A DNA stretch of 64,000 bases from Exiguobacterium acetylicum DSM 20416 (GCF_000702605.1 NZ_JNIR01000001.1:1974501-2038500), one strand, 5' to 3'. Positions 29,666 through 38,640 are shown, counted from the first letter of the stretch. Notes: generated from the letters alone by a model not told the origin. Translations and numbers: made by a program.

Positions 29666-29694
29666 TTAATTCCGAGTAATCGGATATGAATTAA
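29666..29694 (-). promoter_or_regulatory. inverted repeat, CymR-box candidate before yrrT
   Basis: TTAATTC and GAATTAA are inverted about a 15-bp spacer in the 5' leader between the promoter and the yrrT start. The right half GGAATTA resembles what I recall of the CymR motif that controls the same operon in Bacillus. Identity unconfirmed. Confidence 0.35.
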
Positions 29695-29713
29695 AGTAAT
29701 TTTCCTTATTCGC

Positions 29714-29742
29714 ATTGTAGCAAGGAGATGCTATCCTGGCAA
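29714..29742 (-). promoter_or_regulatory. promoter of the yrrT-luxS-mccAB operon
   Basis: Minus strand TTGCCA (29737-29742), 17-bp spacer, TACAAT (29714-29719). It lies downstream of the ncRNA terminator, so the operon has its own start. Confidence 0.7.
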
Positions 29743-29771
29743 GCGACCGGCTCGAAAAACTTCCAGAAAAC

Positions 29772-29801
29772 AAAAAAAGGCGTTGCCGGCGAACCGACAA
29801 C
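29772..29801 (-). terminator. terminator of the structured ncRNA
   Basis: GTTGTCGG-TTCG-CCGGCAAC (8-bp stem, UUCG tetraloop) followed by GCC and seven T on the minus strand. Confidence 0.88.
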
Positions 29802-30084
29802 ACGAATAATGTGGTTAGAAATGCTACGAAGGAAAACCCAGCTCCATTCGGAATTGTTCGCTCTTCCGCGTGGAGGACGGCGCCTGTTCGACATGATCGC
29901 CAGCTTACGTTCACTTCCTGATCAGTCCTTTCGATCCACCACCTGTTCATTGCACCGCTTCGTCTTTGGGGGACGACTTAAGGGGAAACAATACACCGGC
30001 TTAGGATGGGAGAAAGGGTTCAGGACTTGAATCGTATTGAACGATCATCTCTGCTAGACTTCCTATAATGCATTTCTAGAAGTT
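29772..30084 (-). ncRNA. independent structured ncRNA, 6S-like rod fold (identity unproven)
   Basis: Non-coding stretch with its own promoter (30091-30120) and its own UUCG-loop terminator (29772-29801). Long-range pairing brings the ends together: AACCC (30016-30020) with GGGTT (29835-29839), CTCCCATCC with GAATGGAG, ATTGTTTC (29985-29992) with GAACAAT (29853-29859), GTGGTGGA with TCCTCCAC and TGATC with GATCA. The core is thus a ~186-nt interrupted rod with a side hairpin TCGTC/GACGA in a large bulge, which is the size and shape of 6S RNA. No T-box, S-box, SRP or RNase P signature was found. Could also be an unknown RNA family. Confidence 0.55.
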
Positions 30085-30090
30085 GTTATG

Positions 30091-30120
30091 AATATACCAT
30101 TCATATTTCGACGTTGTCAA
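30091..30120 (-). promoter_or_regulatory. promoter of the structured ncRNA
   Basis: Minus strand TTGACA (30115-30120), 18-bp spacer, TATATT (30091-30096). A second possible -10 (TATAGG) lies about 30 bp downstream. Confidence 0.65.
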
Positions 30121-30150
30121 CGGATTATTGTAAATATTCCGACAATTTAA

Positions 30151-30185
30151 CAAAAAGAAAAATCCAGTCGGACTTTTCTTACCGT
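30151..30185 (-). terminator. terminator of the thioredoxin-like gene
   Basis: AAAAGTCC-GACT-GGATTTTT stem followed by CTTTTTG on the minus strand; it overlaps the stop codon. Confidence 0.7.
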
Positions 30186-30460
30186 TCTTGACAAAAAGCA
30201 AAGACGTTTTGTACGGACTGAAAAGCATAAAGTCGCTCTACGACTTGATTTTCTTCAATTCGCAGCAACGCAGGAACACTCATGACGCGGGCTTCTTCTA
30301 AGAAATCCGGAATGAAATTCCCGTTCGCCTTCTGAATCGATTGACCTGATTCCGTCGCTTCGACGATATCTAGCATGCGCTCCGCGATGGCGCATGTCCC
30401 GCACATCGGTGCATAGACATACAATAGCCCGTTTTCTGGGACGGTCGTGACCTCTTGCAT
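30179..30460 (-). CDS. thioredoxin family protein
   Basis: 93-residue thioredoxin-fold protein with a CGTC active-site motif (YAPMCGTCAIAERML, about residues 19-22) and the cis-proline segment SVPALLRI. Probably a cytoplasmic thiol oxidoreductase; partner unknown. The ATG at 30460 has AAAGGAG 9 nt upstream, while the frame upstream of it crosses the gcvH terminator. Confidence 0.85.
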   Translation of the reverse strand: MQEVTTVPENGLLYVYAPMCGTCAIAERMLDIVEATESGQSIQKANGNFIPDFLEEARVMSVPALLRIEENQVVERLYAFQSVQNVFAFCQER

Positions 30461-30501
30461 GACGGTCGCTCCTTTCTTCGTGGTATCTGTCGTCAGTATA
30501 C

Positions 30502-30549
30502 AAAAAAAAGAGAGCGGACGAAACGCAAGCGCCTCGTTCACTCTCTTTT
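30502..30549 (-). terminator. terminator of gcvH
   Basis: Minus strand AAAGAGAGTG-AACGAGGCG/CGTTTCGT-CCGCTCTCTTT stem followed by T run. Confidence 0.8.
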
Positions 30550-30558
30550 CGTTAAGTA

Positions 30559-30942
30559 TTACTCGTTGATCATCGATTTGTATGCTGCAGCATCCATCAA
30601 TGCCTCGACTTGTGAAGCATCTTCGATTTCGATGTCGACCATCCAAGCACCTTCGAATGGTGACTCGTTGACGAGTTCTGGGGAATCTGAAAGGTTTTCG
30701 TTGATGGCAACGACTTTACCAGAAATCGGTGCATATAGTTCCGAGACCGTCTTGACCGACTCGACTGAACCGAATGGCTCGTTTGCTGAGATCGTATCCC
30801 CGACTTCAGGCAATTCAACGAAGACGATATCCCCGAGTTCGTGTTGCGCAAAATCCGTGATTCCGATACGCGCCTTGTTTCCTGATACTTCGACCCATTC
30901 ATGTTCTTCCGAATAGCGTAAGTTGTCTTTTACTTGACTCAT
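30559..30942 (-). CDS. gcvH: glycine cleavage system H protein
   Basis: 127 residues; carries the lipoyl arm that shuttles the aminomethyl group between P, T and L proteins, and in Bacillus also hands lipoyl groups to other enzymes. The lipoyl-lysine lies in [16 protein letters not shown] (about residue 62). The glycine decarboxylase genes are not in the window. Lipoylation links it to lipA at 11.6 kb. GGGGGAATCGGAA precedes the start. A GGACTAA direct repeat (30959-30975) lies just upstream. Confidence 0.96.
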   Translation of the reverse strand: MSQVKDNLRYSEEHEWVEVSGNKARIGITDFAQHELGDIVFVELPEVGDTISANEPFGSVESVKTVSELYAPISGKVVAINENLSDSPELVNESPFEGAWMVDIEIEDASQVEALMDAAAYKSMINE

Positions 30943-31006
30943 TTCCGATTCCCCCTGTGGACTAATTTGGACTAACGTGTTCAGTATACCAAAATCGACT
31001 CTGAAC

Positions 31007-31369
31007 TTAATACCATTTTCCTCGATACATTTCTTCCTTGAAGCCGATCGTGACGTCTCTCCCGTCTGTAACGATCGGACGCTTCAGTAACATACCGTCA
31101 CTTGCGAGCAACTTGTATTGCTCGTCTTCCGATAACTCAGGAAGTTTGTCCTTGATCCCTTGCGAACGGTATGATTGACCGCTCGTGTTGAAGAATTTCT
31201 TCAACGGCTCTCCACTCTTTTGATGAAGTTCATGGATCGTCGTTGCAGATGGTGTCTCCTCGACGATATGTTTGTAGTCCACTTCGACACCGTGCTGTTC
31301 GAGTGCTTTTTTCGCTTTGACACACGTACTACATTTCGGATAGCCGTACATCGTGACTGTTTTTGTCAT
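31007..31369 (-). CDS. yusI: ArsC/Spx-family thioredoxin-fold protein (YusI)
   Basis: 120 residues, arsenate-reductase-like fold. The N-terminal CSTC ([16 protein letters not shown], Cys at 13 and 16) and the KRPIVTDG segment (about 94) fit the Spx/YusI/YfgD group rather than true arsenate reductase. Function unknown. The same gene lies beside gcvH and fad genes in Bacillus. I chose the ATG at 31369, 8 nt after AAGGTGAGG. Confidence 0.85.
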   Translation of the reverse strand: MTKTVTMYGYPKCSTCVKAKKALEQHGVEVDYKHIVEETPSATTIHELHQKSGEPLKKFFNTSGQSYRSQGIKDKLPELSEDEQYKLLASDGMLLKRPIVTDGRDVTIGFKEEMYRGKWY

Positions 31370-31403
31370 GTTCATCACCTCACCTTCAAGAGTAGCAGAT
31401 GAA

Positions 31404-31856
31404 TCACTTCTGCTTCAAGCTTGCGAGCGCCCCGTCAATCTGATCTTGATGATGGGCATCATGGGCAACGAACGACTCAACGAATTCTTGCGGTCGGAAA
31501 TTCTCATAGGTCGCTTCAAATTGCTCGTCAGACAAACGATCGAGTTGATCGACGATGTCACGCCGGACGCTGATCGCTTTTTTCAATAAAGCAAGCGGAT
31601 CGATATGATGCGCATATTCGACCGCCAGTCGATTGAACTGATCAAAATCTGTCTCAACAAGCGTCAACGGTTCGTCCGGTAATTTCGAAATGGCATGATC
31701 GTAATAAAACCGGTCCCATAAATACAGATGACTGACGCACTCAAGGACGGTCCACTTGTTAAGGGCAAGCGGCAGATTCCATTCTTCCGGCGACAAACGT
31801 TCAAGGGATTGATAGTAGGCAATCGCAAATTGCAGTTCGACCAATTCTTGGCGCAT
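31404..31856 (-). CDS. DinB family protein
   Basis: 150-residue four-helix DinB-like protein. The three metal-ligand histidines appear as SHL (about 45) and DAHHQDQI (about 131-134). Family members are Ni/Zn-binding, some act as thiol transferases; role here unknown. Start at 31856, 8 nt after GGAGGAGG. Confidence 0.83.
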   Translation of the reverse strand: MRQELVELQFAIAYYQSLERLSPEEWNLPLALNKWTVLECVSHLYLWDRFYYDHAISKLPDEPLTLVETDFDQFNRLAVEYAHHIDPLALLKKAISVRRDIVDQLDRLSDEQFEATYENFRPQEFVESFVAHDAHHQDQIDGALASLKQK

Positions 31857-31875
31857 CTCGTTTTCCTCCTCCAAC

Positions 31876-31919
31876 CAAAAACTTCGCCTTTACAGAGATT
31901 TTCCCTGCAAAGGCGAAGC
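31876..31919 (-). terminator. terminator of the fadNAE operon
   Basis: Minus strand CTTCGCCTTTGCAG and CTGTAAAGGCGAAG pair around a short loop and are followed by TTTTTGG; it lies just past the fadE stop. Confidence 0.85.
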
Positions 31920-31931
31920 GGTAAACCTGAC

Positions 31932-33716
31932 TTAGACCGTATATTTGTTTGATTCGATGAGACGTTTTGCGATGTCGCGTTTTGTACCGATGACGTTGAT
32001 CGGCTGGTAACGGCTGAATTTTTTCAGCGCCGAGAGCAACATCCGGAGTTCGTCGCCGCTTGCTGCCGCATAGAGCGTCTCTTTCGCGTCACGCTCGACA
32101 GCTTCGAACGCTTGTTGTGCGAAGACTTCCGTGTAACGGACTTTCAGTTCGCTCTTCTCGATCCCTTTGTCGGCAATCGCTTTGTCCGTCCGGACGATCG
32201 CTGACTCCAGCGCATAAATCGCACTCATGATGTCGGCTGTATTCGCTAAGATTTCTTGCTCGCCTTGGAGTTTGTCCTGGTATTTCTGGACCGCTGTTCC
32301 AGCAGTCAACAAGAAGATCTTCTTCATCATCGCGAGTAAGTGGCGTTCGCGATCAAGTGATGCCGTTCCGATTTCTGTCGGCATGAAGCTCATCACTTCT
32401 TGTTGCAGACGCTGTGCTTCCGCAAGCAACGGCAACTCGCCTTTCATCGCCTTCTTCAGCAATGTCCCAGGCACGAGGAGACGGTTGATCTCGTTCGTTC
32501 CTTCGAAGATCCGGTTGATCCGGGAATCACGGTACATGTTCTCGACTTCATATTCTGCCATGAAGCCGTAACCACCGTGAATTTGGACCGCTTCGTCGAT
32601 GACATAATCAAATGTTTCCGAAGCGAAGACTTTGTTCATCGAGCATTCAATCGCGTACTCCGCGATCGCATCGGCGATTTTCTTTCCGTCTTTGCTCTCT
32701 TCTTCTGATAATTGATCGAGGCTGTCTTGGAACAGACCACCTGTCCGGTAGACTGAACTTTCCATCGCATACGTCTGTGCTGCCATCGTCGCGAGTTTTT
32801 CTTGAATCAATGGGAACGAGCTGATCGGTGTCTTGAACTGTTTGCGTTCGTTCGAGTACTGGACTGCGAGATCAATCGCTCGTTTTGACGAACCGACAGC
32901 ACCAACAGCTAATTTATAACGACCGACGTTCAAGATGTTGAAGGCGATGACGTGACCGCGTCCGATCTCACCGAGGACGTTATCGACCGGTACTTCTGCA
33001 TCTTGTAAGATCAACGTCCGTGTCGAAGATCCTTTGATTCCCATCTTCTGCTCCTCGACACCTGTCGAGACGCCTGGATACGATCCTTCGACGAGGAAGG
33101 CTGTGAACTTGTCACCGTCAATCTTTGCGTAGACGACGAACAAGCTTGCGAAACCAGCGTTCGTGATCCATTGTTTTTCACCGTTTAAGATGTAGTGCGT
33201 ACCGGCTTCATTCAAGACAGCCGTCGTTTTAGCACCAAGAGCATCCGAACCAGAGCCTGGCTCCGTCAACGCGTACGAAGCGATCCACTCCCCTGAAGCG
33301 AGTTTCGGCAAGTATTTATGCTTTTGCTCTTCGTTACCGAAGAAGACGATCGGCAATGAACCGATTCCGACGTGTGCGCCGTAGCTGAGGGCGAATGAAC
33401 GGCCGCGCGCAAACTTCTCCGTGATGATCGAAGACGAAATCTTATCCATCTGATAACCGCCGTATGCTTCCGGAACGTCTGCGCCGAGTAGACCAAGCTC
33501 GCCTGCTTCGCGGAGGAGACCGACCGACAATTCGAACTCATGTTTTTCGATCCGGTCTAGAACTGGAACGACACGATCTTCGACGAACTTCGCTGTCATG
33601 TCACCGACCATTTTGTGTTCTTCCGAGAAATCCTCCGGTGTGAAGAGACGTTCTGGTGCTAACTCATCTAATACGAAACTGCCACCTTTGATTAATTCGT
33701 TTGTCGTTTGGCTCAT
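31932..33716 (-). CDS. fadE: acyl-CoA dehydrogenase FadE
   Basis: 594 residues. FAD enzyme that makes the first double bond in fatty acyl-CoA beta-oxidation. Signature [19 protein letters not shown] (about 152-170), ITNAGFA, and [33 protein letters not shown] with the catalytic Glu region (EGTNEINR). The extra C-terminal ~200 residues are usual for the YusJ group. Its ATG overlaps the fadA stop by 4 bp. Confidence 0.95.
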   Translation of the reverse strand: MSQTTNELIKGGSFVLDELAPERLFTPEDFSEEHKMVGDMTAKFVEDRVVPVLDRIEKHEFELSVGLLREAGELGLLGADVPEAYGGYQMDKISSSIITEKFARGRSFALSYGAHVGIGSLPIVFFGNEEQKHKYLPKLASGEWIASYALTEPGSGSDALGAKTTAVLNEAGTHYILNGEKQWITNAGFASLFVVYAKIDGDKFTAFLVEGSYPGVSTGVEEQKMGIKGSSTRTLILQDAEVPVDNVLGEIGRGHVIAFNILNVGRYKLAVGAVGSSKRAIDLAVQYSNERKQFKTPISSFPLIQEKLATMAAQTYAMESSVYRTGGLFQDSLDQLSEEESKDGKKIADAIAEYAIECSMNKVFASETFDYVIDEAVQIHGGYGFMAEYEVENMYRDSRINRIFEGTNEINRLLVPGTLLKKAMKGELPLLAEAQRLQQEVMSFMPTEIGTASLDRERHLLAMMKKIFLLTAGTAVQKYQDKLQGEQEILANTADIMSAIYALESAIVRTDKAIADKGIEKSELKVRYTEVFAQQAFEAVERDAKETLYAAASGDELRMLLSALKKFSRYQPINVIGTKRDIAKRLIESNKYTV

Positions 33717-34902
33717 TGTCCTGTTCCTCCTTCAACTAGTTCGAATACACCTGCTGCGCCCATTCCGCCACCGATACACATCGAGACGACACCATACTGG
33801 ACATTTCGGCGTTTCATTTCATGCAAGAGTGTCAATGTGAGTTTTGTTCCTGTACAACCGAGTGGGTGACCGAGGGCGATCGCTCCACCGTTGACGTTGA
33901 CGATGTCTTCGTTTAATCCAAGTTCGCGGATGACACCGAGTGACTGCGAAGCGAACGCTTCGTTCAACTCGATCAACCCGACGTCCTCAAGCGTGATCCC
34001 CGCGAGGTCAAGTGCCTTCGGAATCGCGACGACTGGTCCGATCCCCATCACTTCCGGACGGACACCACCGACCGCGAACGATTTGAACTTACCGAGAATC
34101 GGTAACCCTTGCCGTTCTGCTTCTTCTCGTTCCATGACGAGGACGGCAGCGGCACCGTCTGACGTCTGCGAAGAGTTCCCTGCCGTGACGCTACCGCCAA
34201 GACGGAACGCTGGGCGAAGTTTCGCGAGACCTTCCGGTGACGAATCCGGACGAACACCTTCATCGTGCTCGACGACGAATGTCTTCTCTTCGATTTTCAG
34301 TTCATCGTTGACGAATTGTTCCGTCACCGTTATCGGGACGATCTCGTCGACGAACTTACCAGCCGCAATTGCTGCTGCCGCTTTTTGGTGACTCTTCAAG
34401 GCAAAGGCATCTTGATCTTCCCGTGAGACATTGTAGGTCGCAGCGACTTGCTCCGCTGTATGCCCCATGCTCATGTAGTACTCTGGTGCCGTGTCGACGA
34501 TCGACGGATTAGGTCGGACGACGTGACCCGGCATCGGAACTTGACTCATCGATTCGAGTCCACCAGCGACGACAGCAGTTGCTTGCCCCGTCATGATCTT
34601 CATCGCCGCATCAGCGATCGATTGTAGTCCACTTGAGCAATACCGGTTGATCGTGATCGCCGGTACCTCATGTGATAATCCACCGAGGACTGAAGCGTAG
34701 CGGGCGATGTTCATCCCTTGCTCTGCTTCCGGTAAGGCACATCCGAGGATGACGTCATCAACCGCTCCCGTATAACCGGACCGTTTCAACGTTTCCTGGA
34801 TGGCGATGCCTGCTAATTCATCCGAGCGCATCGACTTGAATGCGCCTTTTTTGCTTTTCCGACCGGTGTCCGTGCACCGGCGACGATTACTGCTTCCTTC
34901 AT
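33713..34902 (-). pseudogene. fadA: acetyl-CoA C-acyltransferase FadA with a one-base frameshift at codon 19
   Basis: Thiolase for the last step of beta-oxidation. The natural start is ATG 34902 (MKEAVIVAGARTPVGKAKK), with GGGGGATTC upstream. After codon 19 the zero frame reads AHSSRCARMN and stops. The rest (from 34831, MRSDELAG onward, 372 residues, with Cys nucleophile NRYCSSGLQS, NEAFA, GGAIALGHP and CIGGGMG) is in the -1 frame. A one-base gain in the A6 run (34847-34852) restores GKAKKGAFKSMRSDEL. The run forms A AAA AAG in frame, so this may be programmed slippage, a real mutation or a sequence error. If none applies, only an N-truncated protein from 34831 is possible. Confidence 0.85.
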
Positions 34903-34919
34903 CCGAATCCCCCCAGTCC

Positions 34920-37337
34920 TCAGTTACGAAGCGGCTTGCCTTTTACGAGCATGTGCTGCATCCGTTGTTGTGTCTTCAACTCACCGATCAGGCTCAAGAA
35001 TGCTTCCCGTTCGATGTCGAGCATATATTGTTCATCGACGTGGCTACCGAAGGCGACGTTTCCGCCGGCGATGACGTGTGCGAGTTTACTTGCGATTTTC
35101 AAATCGTGTTCCGAGATATAACCACCGTAGAACATTTCGCGTGTTGCGAGTTCAAGCGTCGCTTTCCCCGCACGACCGACGACTGGAATCTTCGCTTTCG
35201 CTGGTGCCGTGTAACCAGTCCGGTCCAGTTCAAGGACAAGTTGTTTCGCATCATACGTCAAGTGATCCCGATTCATCGAGATCTGATCAACGGAGCGGAC
35301 ATATCCGAGTTCGCGTGCTTCAAAGGCTGATTTTGAGACTTTTGCCATCGCGACGTTCTCGAACGTCTTTTGCGCTGCTTTCTCGATGTTGACGAGTCCT
35401 TCCGGTGTGTTCTCTAACAGTCGACGGTACGTGTTGACGTTTCCGCCGCCTCCTGGAATCAGACCGACACCGACTTCGACGAGACCCATGTACGTTTCAA
35501 GACCAGCTTGCAGACGAGCTGCCGGAAGCGAGATCTCCGTACCGCCACCAAGCGTCATTCCTTGCGGTGCAACGACGATTGGACGCGATGCATAGCGAAT
35601 CTTTTGAATCGATTGTTGGAACTTATTGATGATCCAATCGAGTTCGAACCAGTTCTCATCTTCTGCTTCCATCAGCATCATCGCTAGGTTCGCACCGACA
35701 CAGAAGTTCTTACCATCGTTCGCGATGACGAGACCACGGTGGTTTTTCTCGACGAGATCAACCGACTGTTCGATCATCTGCATGATGTCAACACCGATCG
35801 CATTACTCTTCGAAGTGAACTCGAGGACCGCGACATCGTCTCCAATATCAAGCAGGCGCGCTCCGTTGTTCTCAAGGAGAACACCGTTTGACTTCCGAAC
35901 GTCGCGGAGACGGATTTCCTTCGGATTGACCGTTGCTCCGACGTAGTCTTGTGTCGCTAAGTCATAATGACGACCGGACGCATCATAGAAACTCGTCTTC
36001 CCTGCCGCAAGCATCTCATCGACCCAGGCCGGTACCGCGTAACCGTCTTGTTTCATCTTCGCGACCGTTTTCTCGACGCCGAGTGCGTCCCATGTCTCGA
36101 ACGGTCTCATCTTCCAGCCGAAGCCCCATTTCATCGCTTCATCAATCGCTTTGATGTCGTCTGCGATCTCTCCCGTCAGCTGAGCCGAGTAGAGCAATGT
36201 TTTCGCGTGGATCGGCCAGAGTAAGGCGCCGACACGATCTTGCGCGAAGACGACGGCTTTCAGTTTGTTTTTAGCGCCCGGAAGTGCTTTGGCTTGTCCG
36301 ATTGACGGTTCAGTAAGCGCTTTCTTTTCAACGTACTCGAATGTCTCGAGATCAAGTTCAAGGATCTGTTTTCCGACTTTCTTATAGAAGCCTTGACCGG
36401 TCTTCGCACCGAGCGCTCCTTGTTCGACAAGGCGACGCATTTCAGCCGGAACCGCGAACGTCTCCTTCTCTTCGCCTTCAGGCAACAAGTCATAGACGTT
36501 GTTTGCGACATGAACGAACGTGTCGATGCCGACGACGTCGAGTGTCCGGAACGTCGCTGACCCTGGGCGACCAAGGAGTGGACCTGTGACGGAATCGACT
36601 TCCCCGATCGAATAGCCACCTTTTTTCATCTCATCCATCGTTACGAGGAGACCGTATGTCCCGATCCGGTTGCCGATGAAGTTCGGTGTGTCCTTCGCGA
36701 TGACGACACCTTTCCCGAGTCGTTCCTCTGCGAATTGTTTCATGAAGTCAACGACACGTGGATCCGTGTCTGACGTCGGAATCAACTCGAGTAACTTCAG
36801 ATAACGTGGTGGGTTAAAGAAGTGTGTCCCGAGGAAACGACGATTAAACGATTCCGAGCGTCCTTCGCGCATCGCTTCGATCGAGATGCCTGATGTGTTC
36901 GAGCTGACGATCGCATCTTTCCGAATGAACGGTTCGATTGTTTTAAACAATTGCTGTTTGACATCGAGTCGTTCGACGACGACTTCAACGATCCAGTCCG
37001 CTTCCTTCAGACGCTCTAAATCGTCTTCTAAGTTTCCGACCTCGATGAAGTCGATCAATTTCTTTGACGCGAGTGGTGCTGGATTTTGTTTCAAGAGTTT
37101 TTCGCGGTTATCGCGCGCGATGCGGGAGCGGACGCGCGGATCACTCAGCGTCAAACCCTGCTTCTCTTCTTGTGCCGTAAGTTCTTTTGGTACGATATCA
37201 AGCATCAATGTCCGTATGCCAGCATTCGCAAGATGTGCCGCGATGCCTGCACCCATCACCCCTGAACCGATGATGACGGCGAATTGGATGTGTTTCGTCA
37301 ACTGGATTGTGGTCGGCTGACCGATTTGACTCGCCAT
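34920..37337 (-). CDS. fadN: 3-hydroxyacyl-CoA dehydrogenase/enoyl-CoA hydratase FadN
   Basis: 805 residues; hydratase and dehydrogenase for steps two and three of beta-oxidation. The dehydrogenase comes first: NAD motif GSGVMGAGIAAHLA (about 23-36), SSNTSGI, THFFNPPRYL. The hydratase/isomerase domain follows from about residue 490 (FCVGANLAMM, GMTLGGGTEI). GGGGG lies 9 nt before ATG 37337. First gene of fadNAE. Confidence 0.96.
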   Translation of the reverse strand: MASQIGQPTTIQLTKHIQFAVIIGSGVMGAGIAAHLANAGIRTLMLDIVPKELTAQEEKQGLTLSDPRVRSRIARDNREKLLKQNPAPLASKKLIDFIEVGNLEDDLERLKEADWIVEVVVERLDVKQQLFKTIEPFIRKDAIVSSNTSGISIEAMREGRSESFNRRFLGTHFFNPPRYLKLLELIPTSDTDPRVVDFMKQFAEERLGKGVVIAKDTPNFIGNRIGTYGLLVTMDEMKKGGYSIGEVDSVTGPLLGRPGSATFRTLDVVGIDTFVHVANNVYDLLPEGEEKETFAVPAEMRRLVEQGALGAKTGQGFYKKVGKQILELDLETFEYVEKKALTEPSIGQAKALPGAKNKLKAVVFAQDRVGALLWPIHAKTLLYSAQLTGEIADDIKAIDEAMKWGFGWKMRPFETWDALGVEKTVAKMKQDGYAVPAWVDEMLAAGKTSFYDASGRHYDLATQDYVGATVNPKEIRLRDVRKSNGVLLENNGARLLDIGDDVAVLEFTSKSNAIGVDIMQMIEQSVDLVEKNHRGLVIANDGKNFCVGANLAMMLMEAEDENWFELDWIINKFQQSIQKIRYASRPIVVAPQGMTLGGGTEISLPAARLQAGLETYMGLVEVGVGLIPGGGGNVNTYRRLLENTPEGLVNIEKAAQKTFENVAMAKVSKSAFEARELGYVRSVDQISMNRDHLTYDAKQLVLELDRTGYTAPAKAKIPVVGRAGKATLELATREMFYGGYISEHDLKIASKLAHVIAGGNVAFGSHVDEQYMLDIEREAFLSLIGELKTQQRMQHMLVKGKPLRN

Positions 37338-37359
37338 GATATACCCCCTGAGTTTAAAT

Positions 37360-37377
37360 TGAATGAACAACCATTCA
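37360..37377. promoter_or_regulatory. FadR operator at the fadN promoter
   Basis: TGAATGAACAACCATTCA is an 18-bp palindrome that closely matches the Bacillus FadR consensus TGAATGAMTANTCATTCA. It overlaps by one base a perfect -10 TATAAT on the minus strand (37377-37382); the -35 is poor. FadR repression relieved by long-chain acyl-CoA is the expected control. Confidence 0.8.
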
Positions 37378-37520
37378 TTATACTGACAAAAAAAGAAGCC
37401 AATCGGTTTTCGTTTGCTTCTTCTACATCTTCATCATAAATGAATAATGATTCAGTAGCAATAAAAAATCAGTCAATGGACAAATTTTCCTGTTAGACTA
37501 ATAAAAAGGAGTGGTTGAAA

Positions 37521-38168
37521 ATGAGTCAAACTGAGCACGTATGGAATCAAAAAGCCGCTGACTGGGCGGAGCGCGCTGATGATATGTGGACGAATGGTAG
37601 CCGCAAAACCGTTTTGCCGTTCTTACGAAAAATGATCACCGGTGGTCGGTTGCTTGATCTCGGTTGTGGCGATGGTGCCGCCTGTCGCTTACTGACACCG
37701 GACTTTCAGACAGTTGGGCTCGATGTCTCTGACGAGATGATTCGAATCGCCCGTGAGAAGTCACCCGAGCAGACGTTCATCGTTGGAACGGGCGAAGCAT
37801 TGCCGTTCGGCGATTATGCATTTGACGTCGTTCTTGCCGTCAACTCACTCGAATGGTCGACACGTCCCGTCCAGGTGTTACAAGAAATCGAACGCGTCGC
37901 CCCACTTGTCGTCATCAGTCTACTCGGTCCGACAGCCGCACCACGGCAACTTGCTTATCGTCGTCTGTATGGCGAAGAAGTCGCGATGGGGAATACGATG
38001 ATGCCGTGGGAATTGCTGCAATTAGCGAAAGAACGGGGTTGGACGTTACTTGATGAAGCAGTCATCCAAAAGGAAGGCGCCGTCATGACAGGACACCGGT
38101 TACTTGATCAAGCCCATGCCTTCTCATGTTTATTTGCTTTTCAGACGACGGCTGTAAGGGAGAGATAA
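37521..38168 (+). CDS. class I SAM-dependent methyltransferase
   Basis: 215 residues with SAM motif LLDLGCGDGAACRLL (about 44-58) and post-I LDVSDEMI; UbiE/Methyltransf_11 type. Substrate unknown. AAGGAG 8 nt upstream of ATG 37521. The small membrane protein gene follows after 2 nt, so both are one operon. Confidence 0.87.
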   Translation: MSQTEHVWNQKAADWAERADDMWTNGSRKTVLPFLRKMITGGRLLDLGCGDGAACRLLTPDFQTVGLDVSDEMIRIAREKSPEQTFIVGTGEALPFGDYAFDVVLAVNSLEWSTRPVQVLQEIERVAPLVVISLLGPTAAPRQLAYRRLYGEEVAMGNTMMPWELLQLAKERGWTLLDEAVIQKEGAVMTGHRLLDQAHAFSCLFAFQTTAVRER

Positions 38169-38170
38169 AT

Positions 38171-38446
38171 ATGTCACACAGTACCTTTTATACGTCTATA
38201 TTAATAGCTTTATGTATTGTTTTATTATTTTACATTGATGCTCTCGATGTTCTAGAAAGATGGCAATTCTTCCTACTCTTTATTGGTCTCTTATTCTGTA
38301 TACAGGCATTGGGGGACCGTTTATTTCGACGTTATCGGGAGAAACGTTTCCAACCACAAACTACTGTCTTCTTACAAACTACTGTCTTCTTAATGATTGG
38401 TTTATTTGCTGGGATGGTGTTTCTAGGTAATATCATTTGGCCATGA
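38171..38446 (+). CDS. small membrane protein, unknown function
   Basis: 91 residues with three hydrophobic segments (about 8-22, 31-46, 71-88) and a basic loop RLFRRYREKRFQPQ. I recognise no family. An 18-bp perfect tandem duplication (38356-38391) doubles the hexapeptide QTTVFL, so this copy is six residues longer than the ancestor. GAGAGATAA precedes ATG 38171. Confidence 0.7.
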   Translation: MSHSTFYTSILIALCIVLLFYIDALDVLERWQFFLLFIGLLFCIQALGDRLFRRYREKRFQPQTTVFLQTTVFLMIGLFAGMVFLGNIIWP

Positions 38447-38568
38447 TGCGAAATGATCGATGTAACGCACTATTCACCTCACTGTCTTCTCACCCGCTTT
38501 CCCCAGGCGAGACACAAGCCAGTCTTCCTCATCCCTCGGATGACTAATCCGGGTCTTGTTTGTCTCTG

Positions 38569-38596
38569 ACAGCGCGATAAAACGTCGCGCTTTTTC
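38569..38596 (+). terminator. plus-strand terminator
   Basis: AGCGCGA (38571-38577) and TCGCGCT (38585-38591) stem followed by TTTTTCC. Ends either the methyltransferase operon or a small RNA. Confidence 0.75.
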
Positions 38597-38640
38597 CTGT
38601 AGGAGTCGGGTGAAGACATGTGAGGTAGCTTAGATATAGT

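Noticed and set aside
29772-30084. T-box leader for the cysteine/methionine operon
   Set aside because: The T-box core (AGGGTGGNACCGCG) is absent and the yrrT operon has its own promoter after the terminator.
37384-37425. Terminator-like hairpin (GAAGC-CAA/TTG-GCTTC with T run) upstream of the fadN promoter
   Set aside because: No upstream minus-strand gene would use it and the stem is interrupted; it may be chance in a T/A-rich region.
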